A stretch of 44,939 nucleotides of DNA from assembly GCF_900010725.2 (NCBI RefSeq), contig NZ_LR734883.1:286981-331919 (forward strand), given 5' to 3'. Source of the stretch: Planktothrix serta PCC 8927. Lineage in GTDB: Bacteria > Cyanobacteriota > Cyanobacteriia > Cyanobacteriales > Microcoleaceae. Shown here piece after piece: positions 7,582-16,371 of this stretch (position 1 is its first letter; each line of letters opens with the position of its first letter). Below the pieces are notes generated by a model. That model saw only the letters and a list, made by a program, of their open reading frames with translations. It searched no databases and had not been told where the DNA came from. The position numbers and the translations under genes were made by a program.

Positions 7582-9639
7582 ATGGCTAAAGTTAATAATA
7601 AGCACCAAAAAAATTATAAAAAATCTCAAAAAAAATCCCATGAAATCACCAACCCCAGCGCACCTGATCCGATTGTTAAACCAGCCAGAGAACAGAATCA
7701 GCAAATCCGGCTCAACACCCAAGATCTGCTGCAAACAGTGGAACATCTCTCATCGGGAATGGAATCTCAAAATCGCCTATTAGAAGAAAGTTGTACCGGA
7801 ATTTCAACTTTAGCCACCTCATTAAAACAAACCGCCTCCCAAACCCAATCCGTTGCCACTTCAGGAGAAGAAATCGTCTCTTCTATTAATGAAATGGCTG
7901 CCTCCATTGAACAAGTCACCGCCAGTAGCACTGAACTCGCAACGGCGATTCAACAAACGTCAACTTCCGTACAACAAAGCAGTATTTCCACCCGAAATGT
8001 TGCCAATAGTGCTCAAGAAATGGCAACTTCAGCCTCTCAAGTCACGGCATCAATGGTACAGGTTGCCGCCTCGATTAAAAGTGTCAGTATAGACACGGAA
8101 AATTTAGCCTCCGCCGTCAACGAAACCGCCGCCTCCATTGAAGAAATGACCAGTTCCATTGGAGGAGTTGCCCAAAATGCCGATGATTTAACTGCCGCCT
8201 CCGAAGAAACCACCGCTTCAATTAACGAAATGGCCGCCTCCATCGAAGAAGTCACCGCCACCACCGAAAATTTAGCCGCCACCGTTGAAGAAGTTTCGAC
8301 TTCTATGGAAGAAATGGCTCAATCTGTTGTTGGGGTAGCTCAAAATGGAGAACGAATTACCGAAGCCGCCACCAATGCAGCTACTTCTGCTGAACAGTTG
8401 GATCGATCCATTCGTTCGATTACCACCCTTACCCAACAAGCGGATGAAATTACCCGTCGAGTCATGCAGGATGCCGAAGGTGGGGGCAAAACCATTGAAA
8501 AAGCGATTCAAGGGTTAGGTCGGGTGCGAGAGTCGATGGTTAAATCCTCCGATGTGATTCGAGATATGGCCAAACGCACCAATGAAATTAGCAGTATTGT
8601 CGATACGATTAATTTAATCTCAGAGCGCACTAACTTACTCTCCTTGAATGCTTCCATTGAAGCCGCCCGGGCGGGAGATGCGGGACGGGGATTTGCGGTG
8701 GTGGCGGAAGAAATTAGAAATTTAGCCGATCGCGCAGCCCAAGCCACCTCCGACATTGCGGCTATTATCAAAGCCTTACAACAGGTTGCCCAAGATGCCG
8801 TTAATACCTCCAATGAAGGGACTCGTGTGGCTGAAGATAGCGGGAATTTAGCTGAAGAAGGATTAGGAGGATTAAAAAAAATCCTATCGGGGATTGAAAA
8901 AACAACTCAATTGGTGAGTCAAATAGCCACCGCTTCTGAGGAACAAATGATTGCGGGTCAAACGGTGGTTAATTCGATTAATACTACAGCTAACCAAGCG
9001 CGAGAAGTGGCAAAAGCCACAACGGAACAATCCAAAACCACCCAAGGCATTGTAGTCTCGACTCGGCAGATGCGACAAATCGCCCAACAAGTCACAAAAG
9101 CCATGAATGAACAAGCAACAGCGGCCCGTGATGTGATTAAAGCGGCTCAAAATACCACCACTTTAGCCGGACAAGTGCGGAAAGCTGCCTTTGAACAAAA
9201 TAAGGGAGCTTCCCAAATTATGCAGGCGGTAGAGTTAATGCGACGGGGGGTGATGACGACTTCTCGCGCTATTGCAGAACAGTCCTTAGCCGGAGATCAA
9301 ATCTCTCAAGAAGCCGAACGACTGGCTAACCTGATTAATAATATTAGTAAAGACATGACGGAACAGGCAACCACTGCCACTCAAATCACCCTAGCGGTTG
9401 ATAATATGCGAATTCAGTCAGAACAACTGGCAACATCAATGAGAGAACAATCAAAAGCTATTCAAGGAATGACCGGGGCGGTTCAAAGTATGACTCACAA
9501 AATTAATTTAATTCAAAATTCTAATTTAGAGCATTCCAATATTTTAACTCAGGCTTTGGAAGGGATGGAGAGTATGGGACAAATCAGTGAACGCCAACTG
9601 AATCAGTTATCAGTTATCAGTCATCAGTTATCAGTTTAG
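7582..9639 (+). CDS. Soluble methyl-accepting chemotaxis protein
   Basis: A 685-aa receptor-like protein with no membrane segment or separate sensor domain. The N-terminus is polar and lysine-rich. Almost all the rest is coiled coil built of repeating SINEMAASIEE/VTATTENLAATVEE heptads. The signalling hairpin tip is intact at about 340-395 (ERTNLLSLNASIEAARAGD and GRGFAVVAEEIRNLADRA), which is where CheA and CheW-like domains dock. Glu/Gln-rich flanks provide probable methylation sites for CheR and CheB encoded downstream. It should be cytoplasmic and sense an internal cue or take input from another protein, such as the PAS-HEAT protein 57 bp downstream. An AAGGAG site precedes the ATG. The C-terminal tail QLSVISHQLSV is the translation of a CAGTTATCAGT repeat running to the stop codon. 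Confidence 0.9.
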   Translation: MAKVNNKHQKNYKKSQKKSHEITNPSAPDPIVKPAREQNQQIRLNTQDLLQTVEHLSSGMESQNRLLEESCTGISTLATSLKQTASQTQSVATSGEEIVSSINEMAASIEQVTASSTELATAIQQTSTSVQQSSISTRNVANSAQEMATSASQVTASMVQVAASIKSVSIDTENLASAVNETAASIEEMTSSIGGVAQNADDLTAASEETTASINEMAASIEEVTATTENLAATVEEVSTSMEEMAQSVVGVAQNGERITEAATNAATSAEQLDRSIRSITTLTQQADEITRRVMQDAEGGGKTIEKAIQGLGRVRESMVKSSDVIRDMAKRTNEISSIVDTINLISERTNLLSLNASIEAARAGDAGRGFAVVAEEIRNLADRAAQATSDIAAIIKALQQVAQDAVNTSNEGTRVAEDSGNLAEEGLGGLKKILSGIEKTTQLVSQIATASEEQMIAGQTVVNSINTTANQAREVAKATTEQSKTTQGIVVSTRQMRQIAQQVTKAMNEQATAARDVIKAAQNTTTLAGQVRKAAFEQNKGASQIMQAVELMRRGVMTTSRAIAEQSLAGDQISQEAERLANLINNISKDMTEQATTATQITLAVDNMRIQSEQLATSMREQSKAIQGMTGAVQSMTHKINLIQNSNLEHSNILTQALEGMESMGQISERQLNQLSVISHQLSV
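9601..9637. repeat. CAGTTATCAG repeat forming the 3' end of the receptor gene
   Basis: Tandem AATCAGTTATCAGTTATCAG-like units run in frame through the last codons of the methyl-accepting protein and end at its stop codon. A hairpin repeat follows at once. Confidence 0.7.
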
Positions 9640-9659
9640 AGACGTGCCATGGCGCGTCT
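9640..9659. repeat. AGACGTGCC/GGCGCGTCT hairpin
   Basis: A near-perfect inverted repeat (8 of 9 pairs, 2-base loop) starts at the stop codon of the methyl-accepting protein. It is not followed by a T-run, and the next gene is only 57 bp away, so partial termination or mRNA 3'-end protection is possible. A related AGACGTTG hairpin occurs at 16312-16331. Confidence 0.5.
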
Positions 9660-9696
9660 GTAATAATCAGATCAACCGTCAACTATCAACCGAAAT

Positions 9697-12600
9697 ATGA
9701 GTATTGGTATTTTTACGACGGATATAAATTTAATCATCCGTTCCTGGGATTCTCGATTATTGGAACTAACGGGAATTAGTGCGGACATGAGTAGTGGACA
9801 ACGAATTACCGATCTAATTCCTGATTTAGAACAACGGGGTTTATTGCAACGATTTCAACGGGTGATCACCGAAGGGGTGATTGAAACCCTCGCGCCTGCT
9901 TTTCATCAATACTTAATTCCTTGTCCACCGTTAATCTCGTCTAAGTATTTTCAATATATGCAGCAGCGCGTCACAATTACCCCCTTACGAGACAAAAACC
10001 GGATTGTAGGAAGCATTGTTACCCTTGAGGATGTAACCGTTCGACGAGAACGAGAGATTGATATCGAGCAGCATTACCGCAGGGATGTGATGCCATCAGA
10101 AACGGGTTCTTCTCCCACCCTCAACAACGAACAATATCAGAATTTATTATTTTCTCTCTCTGATGATCTGGGTAAAGGAATCTCTTCCAATACGACTGAC
10201 TTTATGAATGCTTTGCAAGAAAGTAGTTGGCAAGTTCGGAGGGAAGTAGTGGAACGCTTAACCGCCAGCTACAACCCAGAAATTACCACAGAATTGTTAC
10301 AGCTTTTACGTCAAGAACATCGCAATGCCACGATTGTTAATAGTGTGATTCAAGTATTAGCACTGAGTCGGGTTGATTTAATTCCGGCTTTAATTGAATG
10401 TTTGCATGACTCCGATCCTGAACTGCGGATTTATGCAGCCCAAACCCTGGGACAACGGGAGGATCTGCGGGCTGTTCCGGCTTTAGTGTTAGCTTTAGCT
10501 GATCCCGATCAAAATGTTCGTTATCATGCGATTGAAGCGTTAGGACGTTTAAAAGCCAGAGACGCGATTGATCCCTTACTGGAAATTGCTCAATCCCAAG
10601 ACTTTTTCTTAGCGTTTCCGGCTTTAGATGCCTTGATGCAAATTGGAGATCTTACTGTTGCTGGACGTTTAATGCCCTTAATTCAAAAAACTCTTAATTG
10701 GCGGGTACGTCGGGAAGCGGTGGATAGCTTGGCGATGCAAGACGATCCCAGCTTAACCCAGGATTTATTACGCTTGCTTCGAGAACAACACCGCAATCCT
10801 GATATTCTCAATAGTGTGCTTCAGGTTTTAGTTCTTAGCCATATTGATCCGATTCCTTCTTTGGTGGGATGTTTAAGCGATCCTGATCCAGAGTTACGCA
10901 TTTACACTGCTTTAGCCTTGGGAGAACGTCATGATCCCAGAGCCATCCCTGCCTTAATTCCGCTACTGGATGATCCCGATATTAATGTTAGGTATCATAC
11001 GATTGAATCCTTAGGGCATCTGCGGGCAACGGAAGCCGTCGATAAATTAGTCGAAATTGCTCAGTCTGGAGATTTCTTTTTAGCCTTCCCAGCCTTGGAA
11101 GCGTTGATGAAAATTGGAGATGCTACGATTAGTTCTCAGATTGTTTATTTGTTAAAAAATGAATTATTAGGGGATAAGGTAGCTGAAGTATTAGGGGAAT
11201 TGGGAGATGCCGATGTGGTGACAGCGATCGCTTCCTGTCTCAATCAACCGGATACAAGCCTATTCCCTTGTCCGGTGAGCAGTTTGGCCATCGCCTTAGC
11301 TAAAATTTATCACCGCTATCATCAAGAATTCGGGGAAGGGGAGTTTGTCGCGGATCTCACCCGTCGTGCGGTTACTGACGCCGGAATTCAAAACTTGCTC
11401 AACACGATTAAAACGGCAAATCCCGAAGAACTAGGTGCGATTGTATTAATTCTGGGATGGTTAGAAGGGGAAAGCGTTGCTGCGGCATTAACGGAACTCT
11501 TAAGTAATCCCCAACTGCGAGAAACAATTATTGAAGCTTTAGTTCGATTTGGGAGTTCGATTGCCCCGTTATTAATTGCTCAATTAGATGCCCCAGATTT
11601 AGACACTCGTAAAGCCACAATTACGGCACTGGGTCGGATTGGCAGTAATCAAGCTGTTCCGGCTTTAACTGATTTACTCAGTGCAGATGCAGAATTAGTA
11701 ATGGTGACAACGGCGGCTTTAGCCCAAATTGGCGATCAACGGGCCTTTGAAGCTCTGTTAGAATTATTAGGACATCCCGATTCAGCCGTGCGTTTAGGGG
11801 CCATTGCCGCCCTGAATTCCCTCGGTCATCCCAACTTACCCGAACGGATTCTGCATTTACTCACTGCTCCTAATCCGGTGATTCGAGAGTCCGCCGTCAA
11901 AATTGCGGGTTATTTTGCCTTTGCGGAGTGCATCGAAGCCTTATTCAACTGTACCCATGATCCCGAAGAAAAAGTGCGACGGGCGGCGATTGAACATTTA
12001 CCTTATCTTGAGGATCAACGAGTTGTGCCCCGTTTAGTTCAAGCTTTAAGGGAGGAAGTTCCCCCTGTCCGGGCCGCAGTTGCCCACGCTTTAGGAGATT
12101 TAGAGGCAGGTGTGGCTTTACCCCACTTATTGACAGCTTTACAGGATAATGATTCTTGGGTACGGTATCAAGCGGCGCGTTCTATTGGTCGGCTGGATTT
12201 GCCAGCCTTGCTGATGTCTGAGGGAAAAATCCTCCTACAGGTATTTGAGGTTTTAGAAAATCTTGTCGCCCAGGACGTTGCTTATCCCGTAAGGGCGGCA
12301 GCAACTTCAGCTTTAGGCCACATTGGAGGAGATCAAGCTATTCCCCTGTTAACTTCCTTGGTTGGACTTGATATTGGGGACGGGGATATTGCTCGGGCTG
12401 CGGTGATGGCCTTGGGGCGGATTGAAAGTACAGAGGCCGTTGCACCCTTATTAATCGCGTTGAATTCCACGAACCCAGAACGCCGTTTAGATGCCCTTCA
12501 TGCTTTTCGAGAACGTGGGGGAGAAGAAGCCGGGGTGGCTTTACAATGGATGGCAGCGGCTGATCCAGAGGAAAAAGTGGTTCACGCGGCGATTGAGTCT

Positions 12601-12999
12601 CTGTCTCGCATGGGAACTCCAGAAGCGATCGCAGCCTTATTAGAGTTGTCGGTTGATTCCACCACACGCGAAGCTTGTATTGTGGCGTTAGCTTCTCGCA
12701 CTTTCGATCATTCTACTCTGAAAGAGAACTATATTGAAGGGATTAGTCAAGGATTGAACCATCTCCACCCGGCTGTCCGTTGTGCTGTCGTTGAAGTGTT
12801 AAAACGTCTAAAACATCCTTTTGCTTCAGAAATTTTAATTAGTGCCTTGAATGACCAGGATCAAAACGTCCGTTTATCGGCAGTTAACGCTTTGGTCTAC
12901 CTGGGAAATCGCGGCTGTACTGAAAAATTGGGGATATTAGCTCGCAATGATCCTTCTGCTGCTGTTCGTCGGGCGGCTCAAAAAGGATTGCATCAATAG
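9697..12999 (+). CDS. PAS domain plus HEAT-like repeat scaffold protein in the chemosensory cluster
   Basis: An 1100-aa protein. Residues 1-120 look like a PAS domain (IFTTDINLIIRSWDSRLLEL to SIVTLEDVTVRRERE). From about 175 to the end it is a chain of roughly 30-residue HEAT/PBS-lyase-type repeats (AIPALIPLLDDPDINVRYH, VRYHAIEALGRL and many others). There is no catalytic motif, so it is probably a scaffold with a sensory head. Two consecutive 157-residue blocks near the start of the repeats are closely similar, indicating internal duplication. Its position between the receptor and CheR suggests that it brings a PAS-sensed signal to the receptor array; that role is inferred. HEAT repeats of this kind also occur in phycobilin lyases, but the PAS head and context argue against a lyase. 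Confidence 0.8.
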   Translation: MSIGIFTTDINLIIRSWDSRLLELTGISADMSSGQRITDLIPDLEQRGLLQRFQRVITEGVIETLAPAFHQYLIPCPPLISSKYFQYMQQRVTITPLRDKNRIVGSIVTLEDVTVRREREIDIEQHYRRDVMPSETGSSPTLNNEQYQNLLFSLSDDLGKGISSNTTDFMNALQESSWQVRREVVERLTASYNPEITTELLQLLRQEHRNATIVNSVIQVLALSRVDLIPALIECLHDSDPELRIYAAQTLGQREDLRAVPALVLALADPDQNVRYHAIEALGRLKARDAIDPLLEIAQSQDFFLAFPALDALMQIGDLTVAGRLMPLIQKTLNWRVRREAVDSLAMQDDPSLTQDLLRLLREQHRNPDILNSVLQVLVLSHIDPIPSLVGCLSDPDPELRIYTALALGERHDPRAIPALIPLLDDPDINVRYHTIESLGHLRATEAVDKLVEIAQSGDFFLAFPALEALMKIGDATISSQIVYLLKNELLGDKVAEVLGELGDADVVTAIASCLNQPDTSLFPCPVSSLAIALAKIYHRYHQEFGEGEFVADLTRRAVTDAGIQNLLNTIKTANPEELGAIVLILGWLEGESVAAALTELLSNPQLRETIIEALVRFGSSIAPLLIAQLDAPDLDTRKATITALGRIGSNQAVPALTDLLSADAELVMVTTAALAQIGDQRAFEALLELLGHPDSAVRLGAIAALNSLGHPNLPERILHLLTAPNPVIRESAVKIAGYFAFAECIEALFNCTHDPEEKVRRAAIEHLPYLEDQRVVPRLVQALREEVPPVRAAVAHALGDLEAGVALPHLLTALQDNDSWVRYQAARSIGRLDLPALLMSEGKILLQVFEVLENLVAQDVAYPVRAAATSALGHIGGDQAIPLLTSLVGLDIGDGDIARAAVMALGRIESTEAVAPLLIALNSTNPERRLDALHAFRERGGEEAGVALQWMAAADPEEKVVHAAIESLSRMGTPEAIAALLELSVDSTTREACIVALASRTFDHSTLKENYIEGISQGLNHLHPAVRCAVVEVLKRLKHPFASEILISALNDQDQNVRLSAVNALVYLGNRGCTEKLGILARNDPSAAVRRAAQKGLHQ

Positions 13000-13239
13000 T
13001 CAGTTATCAGTGATCAGTTATCAGTCATCAGCCATTAATTTTTAGTTTTCAGTTATAGCCAGGAAAAACTTAATTGGGAAGTTCATAGAAACACAAGTTT
13101 AGGCTTGCGCTCATCAGTTTATGTCCTAACTGATGACTAATTACTGATAACTGATGACTAATTACTGATAACTGATGACTGATAACTAATTACTGATAAC
13201 TGATGACTGATGACTGATGACTGACAACTGATTACTGAT
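13000..13239. repeat. Intergenic heptamer repeat region (ACTGATA family)
   Basis: Two arrays of ACTGATA/ACTGATG/ACTAATT-like heptamers, at about 13000-13040 and 13126-13238, fill most of the gap between the PAS-HEAT gene and cheR. The unit phase is kept while single bases vary. The array runs right up to the cheR start, so cheR lacks an evident ribosome binding site. Confidence 0.75.
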
Positions 13240-14115
13240 ATGCGATTTTCCCCAGAACCTCTAAAGTTAAGCGATAATACCTTTATTATTTTGCGAGATC
13301 TAATCCATGAACGAACAGGATTATTTTATGAAATTTCTAAGCAAACGATGTTAGCTGATAAGCTATCGAGTCGAGTTAGAGAACTGATGTTTGATTCGTT
13401 TTTAGACTATTATTATCTGCTTAAATATGATATAAAAGCGGATGAAGAATGGCAACAGCTTATTAATATATTAACTGTGCAAGAAACCTATTTTTGGCGC
13501 GAGTATGACCAAATTAAGGTTTTAGTTGAGGTGTTATTACCTCAGTATTTAGAGCGGTTTTATAGTCTGTCTTATCCTTGTCAACCGATTCGGATTTGGA
13601 GTGCAGCTTGTTCTACCGGAGAAGAACCTTTAACGATTGCGATCGCTTTATCTGAGGCTGGTTTGTTTGAACGAGTTCCGATTGAAATTCATGCTAGTGA
13701 TGCCTCTTCTAGGGCAATTGATAAAGCTAAATTAGGAATCTATCGACCGTATTCGTTTCGCAATTTTTCTGAACCCTTAAAAGATAAATATTTTTCTGCT
13801 GAACCCGATGGATGGCGGGTGTCCCCCCAAATTCATAATCGCATTCATTGGTCAGTCAAGAATTTATTAATAGAGTCCGATATTCAATATTTAGCTCAAG
13901 CTCATTTTATTTTTTGTCGCAATGTCTTTATTTACTTTTCAGAAAAGTCTATTTCCAAAACTGTTAATTTTTTTTATCAACAAATGTTTAACCCAGCTTA
14001 TTTATTTTTGAGTTCTTCCGAGTCTTTACTCAAACTCAAAACCAAATTTCAGTTAGAGGAAATTCAGGGAGCATTTACCTATGTTAAACAGCAACCCAAA
14101 CCCCCATTTTTTTAG
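13240..14115 (+). CDS. cheR: CheR chemoreceptor methyltransferase
   Basis: A 291-aa SAM-dependent glutamate methyltransferase. It has the helical N-terminal CheR domain (about 10-80), the TVQETYFWRE segment corresponding to the family's NxTxFFR region, and the SAM-binding motif IRIWSAACSTGEEPLTIAIA (117-136). FIFCRNVFIYFSEKS lies near the C-terminus. It should add methyl groups to the methyl-accepting protein encoded upstream, with CheB removing them. No tetratricopeptide or pentapeptide-tether domain is present. The start codon follows a heptamer repeat array, so translation initiation may be weak or the start may be slightly misplaced. Confidence 0.88.
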   Translation: MRFSPEPLKLSDNTFIILRDLIHERTGLFYEISKQTMLADKLSSRVRELMFDSFLDYYYLLKYDIKADEEWQQLINILTVQETYFWREYDQIKVLVEVLLPQYLERFYSLSYPCQPIRIWSAACSTGEEPLTIAIALSEAGLFERVPIEIHASDASSRAIDKAKLGIYRPYSFRNFSEPLKDKYFSAEPDGWRVSPQIHNRIHWSVKNLLIESDIQYLAQAHFIFCRNVFIYFSEKSISKTVNFFYQQMFNPAYLFLSSSESLLKLKTKFQLEEIQGAFTYVKQQPKPPFF

Positions 14116-14263
14116 TCCCGGTTTTAAATTTAGGATAACCATAAAGGATTTTAAATGCTAAATTTAAGTAGGGTGCAATTTCCGATCCATCCTAAATATT
14201 AGGTAAAATGTCCTTGTTTCGGTTCTTTGACTTAATTTTAATTAAAAAAGGAGGATAAAAATC

Positions 14264-15316
14264 ATGAGTAATATTATTCGGGTTTTAATCGTTGACGATT
14301 CTGCTTATGTTCGCAAAGTGATTAAACAAATGTTAGCTCGTAGTCCCTTTATTGAAGTGGTGGGAACAGCCCATGATGGCGAAGAAGCATTAGAAATGCT
14401 AGAACGGATGAAAGATGAAGTCGATGTAATTACCTTAGATTTATTAATGCCCAAAATCGATGGAGTAGAGTTTTTACGGCAACAAATGGAACGCCGCCCG
14501 ATTCCTGTGATTATTGTTAGTATTGCCAATGAAGGAGGAGAAATGGTATTAGCGGCTTTAAATGCGGGGGCTGTTGATTTTATTCAGAAACCCACCGCTT
14601 TAGCCACTGAAAAAATGTATGAATTAGCTGAAGAATTAATTGATAAGGTCAAAGCCGCTGCTAAAGTTCCCCTAAATCGTCTTCCTGTTCCGGCTTTATT
14701 GAAGTCAACCCCGGCGGTTCTTCCGGTTCAACCTGCCCTTCATCCCGGTGTTATTGATTTAATTACGATTGGAATTTCAACGGGGGGCCCCCAAGCTTTA
14801 GCATTTTTAATTCCGCAATTACCGAGTAATCTTTCCGTACCGATTGCAATTGTTTTGCATATGCCGATTGGCTATACAAAAATGTATGCGGAACGATTAG
14901 ATCAATTATCGGCTTTGAAAGTTGTAGAAGCAATGGATGGAGATCTAATTTGTCCGGGTGTGGTATTTATTGCCCCTGCTGGGCGTCATTTAACCTTTAA
15001 ACGTCAAGGGGATAATGTGGTAGCTGCTTTAGCTGCCCAACCGTTTGATATGCCTCATCGTCCCTCTGTAGATGTGATGTTTCAATCCGCCGCAGAAGTT
15101 TATGGAAATCGGGTTTTAGGAATTGTGATGACGGGAATGGGTGCTGATGGAAAACAGGGTTCAGCTTGGATTAAATCTCATGGCGGTTCGATATTTACAG
15201 AAGCAGAAGAAACTTGCATTGTCTATGGAATGCCTCGCTCTGTTGTGGAATCGGGATTGAGCGATCGCTCCTATCCTCTTAATAGTATGGCACAAGCAAT
15301 TTTAGATGTTTTATAA
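14264..15316 (+). CDS. cheB: CheB receptor methylesterase/deamidase with receiver domain
   Basis: 350 aa, the usual CheB length. A receiver domain (6-125) has phospho-acceptor Asp59 in VITLDLLMPKIDG. The methylesterase domain (about 165-350) has the catalytic triad Ser172 (IGISTGGP), His199 (VLHMPIGYT) and Asp295 (VMTGMGADG). Phosphorylation by CheA would activate removal of methyl groups from the receptor and give adaptation. A strong AAAGGAGG site precedes the ATG. The intact catalytic residues and the adjacent cheR indicate a working methylation system. Confidence 0.93.
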   Translation: MSNIIRVLIVDDSAYVRKVIKQMLARSPFIEVVGTAHDGEEALEMLERMKDEVDVITLDLLMPKIDGVEFLRQQMERRPIPVIIVSIANEGGEMVLAALNAGAVDFIQKPTALATEKMYELAEELIDKVKAAAKVPLNRLPVPALLKSTPAVLPVQPALHPGVIDLITIGISTGGPQALAFLIPQLPSNLSVPIAIVLHMPIGYTKMYAERLDQLSALKVVEAMDGDLICPGVVFIAPAGRHLTFKRQGDNVVAALAAQPFDMPHRPSVDVMFQSAAEVYGNRVLGIVMTGMGADGKQGSAWIKSHGGSIFTEAEETCIVYGMPRSVVESGLSDRSYPLNSMAQAILDVL

Positions 15317-15397
15317 TCTCTCTCAACGCCCCATTATTATTAAGTAACAGTTAACCGTCAACAATTAAGCCCAGATTAACCTTCCAGAGGTATAGAG

Positions 15398-16027
15398 ATG
15401 CTACTCACTGAAAAACAAAAAATAGCCTTATCTAAATTCATGAAAATGGTTCTCTCTCGAAGGACAGCTAAGGCATTATCAGAATTAATTGGTTTTGAAG
15501 TGGTGATGAAAATTTCGCAGGTTTCTTTGTCTCCTTTGAGTAAATTAACCACAGAATTACCGAACTATTCTCAGGAAGATATTGTCAGTATTCATCAAAT
15601 GTTTCAAGGAAAAATTGAGGGCGAGGCGTTATTAATTTTAAATTATTCGTTTGCTGTTATGTTAACGAATTTACTCCGAAATAGTAGCCCCGATGGAATT
15701 TTACATTTGAATGTTTCTGCCTGTGAAGTTTTAACGGAAGCTGGGAATATTTTGTTAAATTCCTATGGCAGTATGTTAAGCACTTTGATGGGGTGTCAAT
15801 TGACCTTTTCTATTCCTACCTTCCAAATTGAACCTTTACCTGATTTAGTCCGATCTTTAATATTAAGTAAAAATGAAATGCGTTATGTGTTAATCGTTGA
15901 TACTACATTTCAATTCTATGATAATTCAGTCAAGGGTTATTTAGTTTTTGTTTCTGGGGTAATTCCTTTATCTTGTTTAATTAAGGGGATTGAAGCGTCC
16001 ATTGACTTAGCTATTCTCAATTGCTAA
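15398..16027 (+). CDS. CheC/CheX-type CheY-phosphate phosphatase
   Basis: A 209-aa protein resembling the CheC/CheX/FliY phosphatase fold. It contains one copy of the ExxN catalytic signature (Glu114-Asn117 in VLTEAGNILLNS), followed by a long helix and a Pro in SIPTF as in the family. CheC has two such sites and CheX one, so the single site is nearer CheX, but overall similarity is modest. It lies 81 bp downstream of cheB, which fits a role in dephosphorylating the cluster's CheY and ending the signal. No CheZ-like gene is present. Confidence 0.7.
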   Translation: MLLTEKQKIALSKFMKMVLSRRTAKALSELIGFEVVMKISQVSLSPLSKLTTELPNYSQEDIVSIHQMFQGKIEGEALLILNYSFAVMLTNLLRNSSPDGILHLNVSACEVLTEAGNILLNSYGSMLSTLMGCQLTFSIPTFQIEPLPDLVRSLILSKNEMRYVLIVDTTFQFYDNSVKGYLVFVSGVIPLSCLIKGIEASIDLAILNC

Positions 16028-16033
16028 AATTAT

Positions 16034-16371
16034 AGCAGGGAACAGGGAACAGGGGGAAATAGGGAATAGGGAATAGAAAAAAGTGATTAGCCACCCGAAC
16101 ACCCAATCTTAACAATTCGTAATGATTTGTTGTTAGAGGTGGAGCTTATTGTCAACCCGATAGCAGTGTGTCATAGACCTAAAGAATTGTTAAAAATACA
16201 ATCATCTATTATTCCTTCAGCTTGGCGAGTTTCTATTATTTGTTATACAATTAATTCAGCAATTTTAATAAAATTTTTAACCGTTAACAGTGATCAGTGA
16301 TTCCCCTGTAAAGACGTTGTATGCAACGTCTCTAAACTGATAACTGATAACTGATAACTGATAACTGATTT
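16034..16371. repeat. 344-bp gap with heptamer arrays and a hairpin
   Basis: The gap between the CheX-like gene and the hybrid kinase begins with GGGAACA/GGGAATA units next to TATAGC (16030-16077). It ends with ACTGATA heptamers (about 16334-16370) abutting the kinase start. A perfect hairpin, AGACGTTG-TATG-CAACGTCT, lies at 16312-16331. A 53-codon open frame from GTG 16139 to 16300 has no recognisable product and ends inside repeat DNA; I do not call it a gene. Confidence 0.7.

Noticed and set aside
16139-16300. 53-codon frame starting at GTG before the hybrid kinase
   Set aside because: There is no good ribosome site and no family resemblance, and its end is encoded by repeat DNA.
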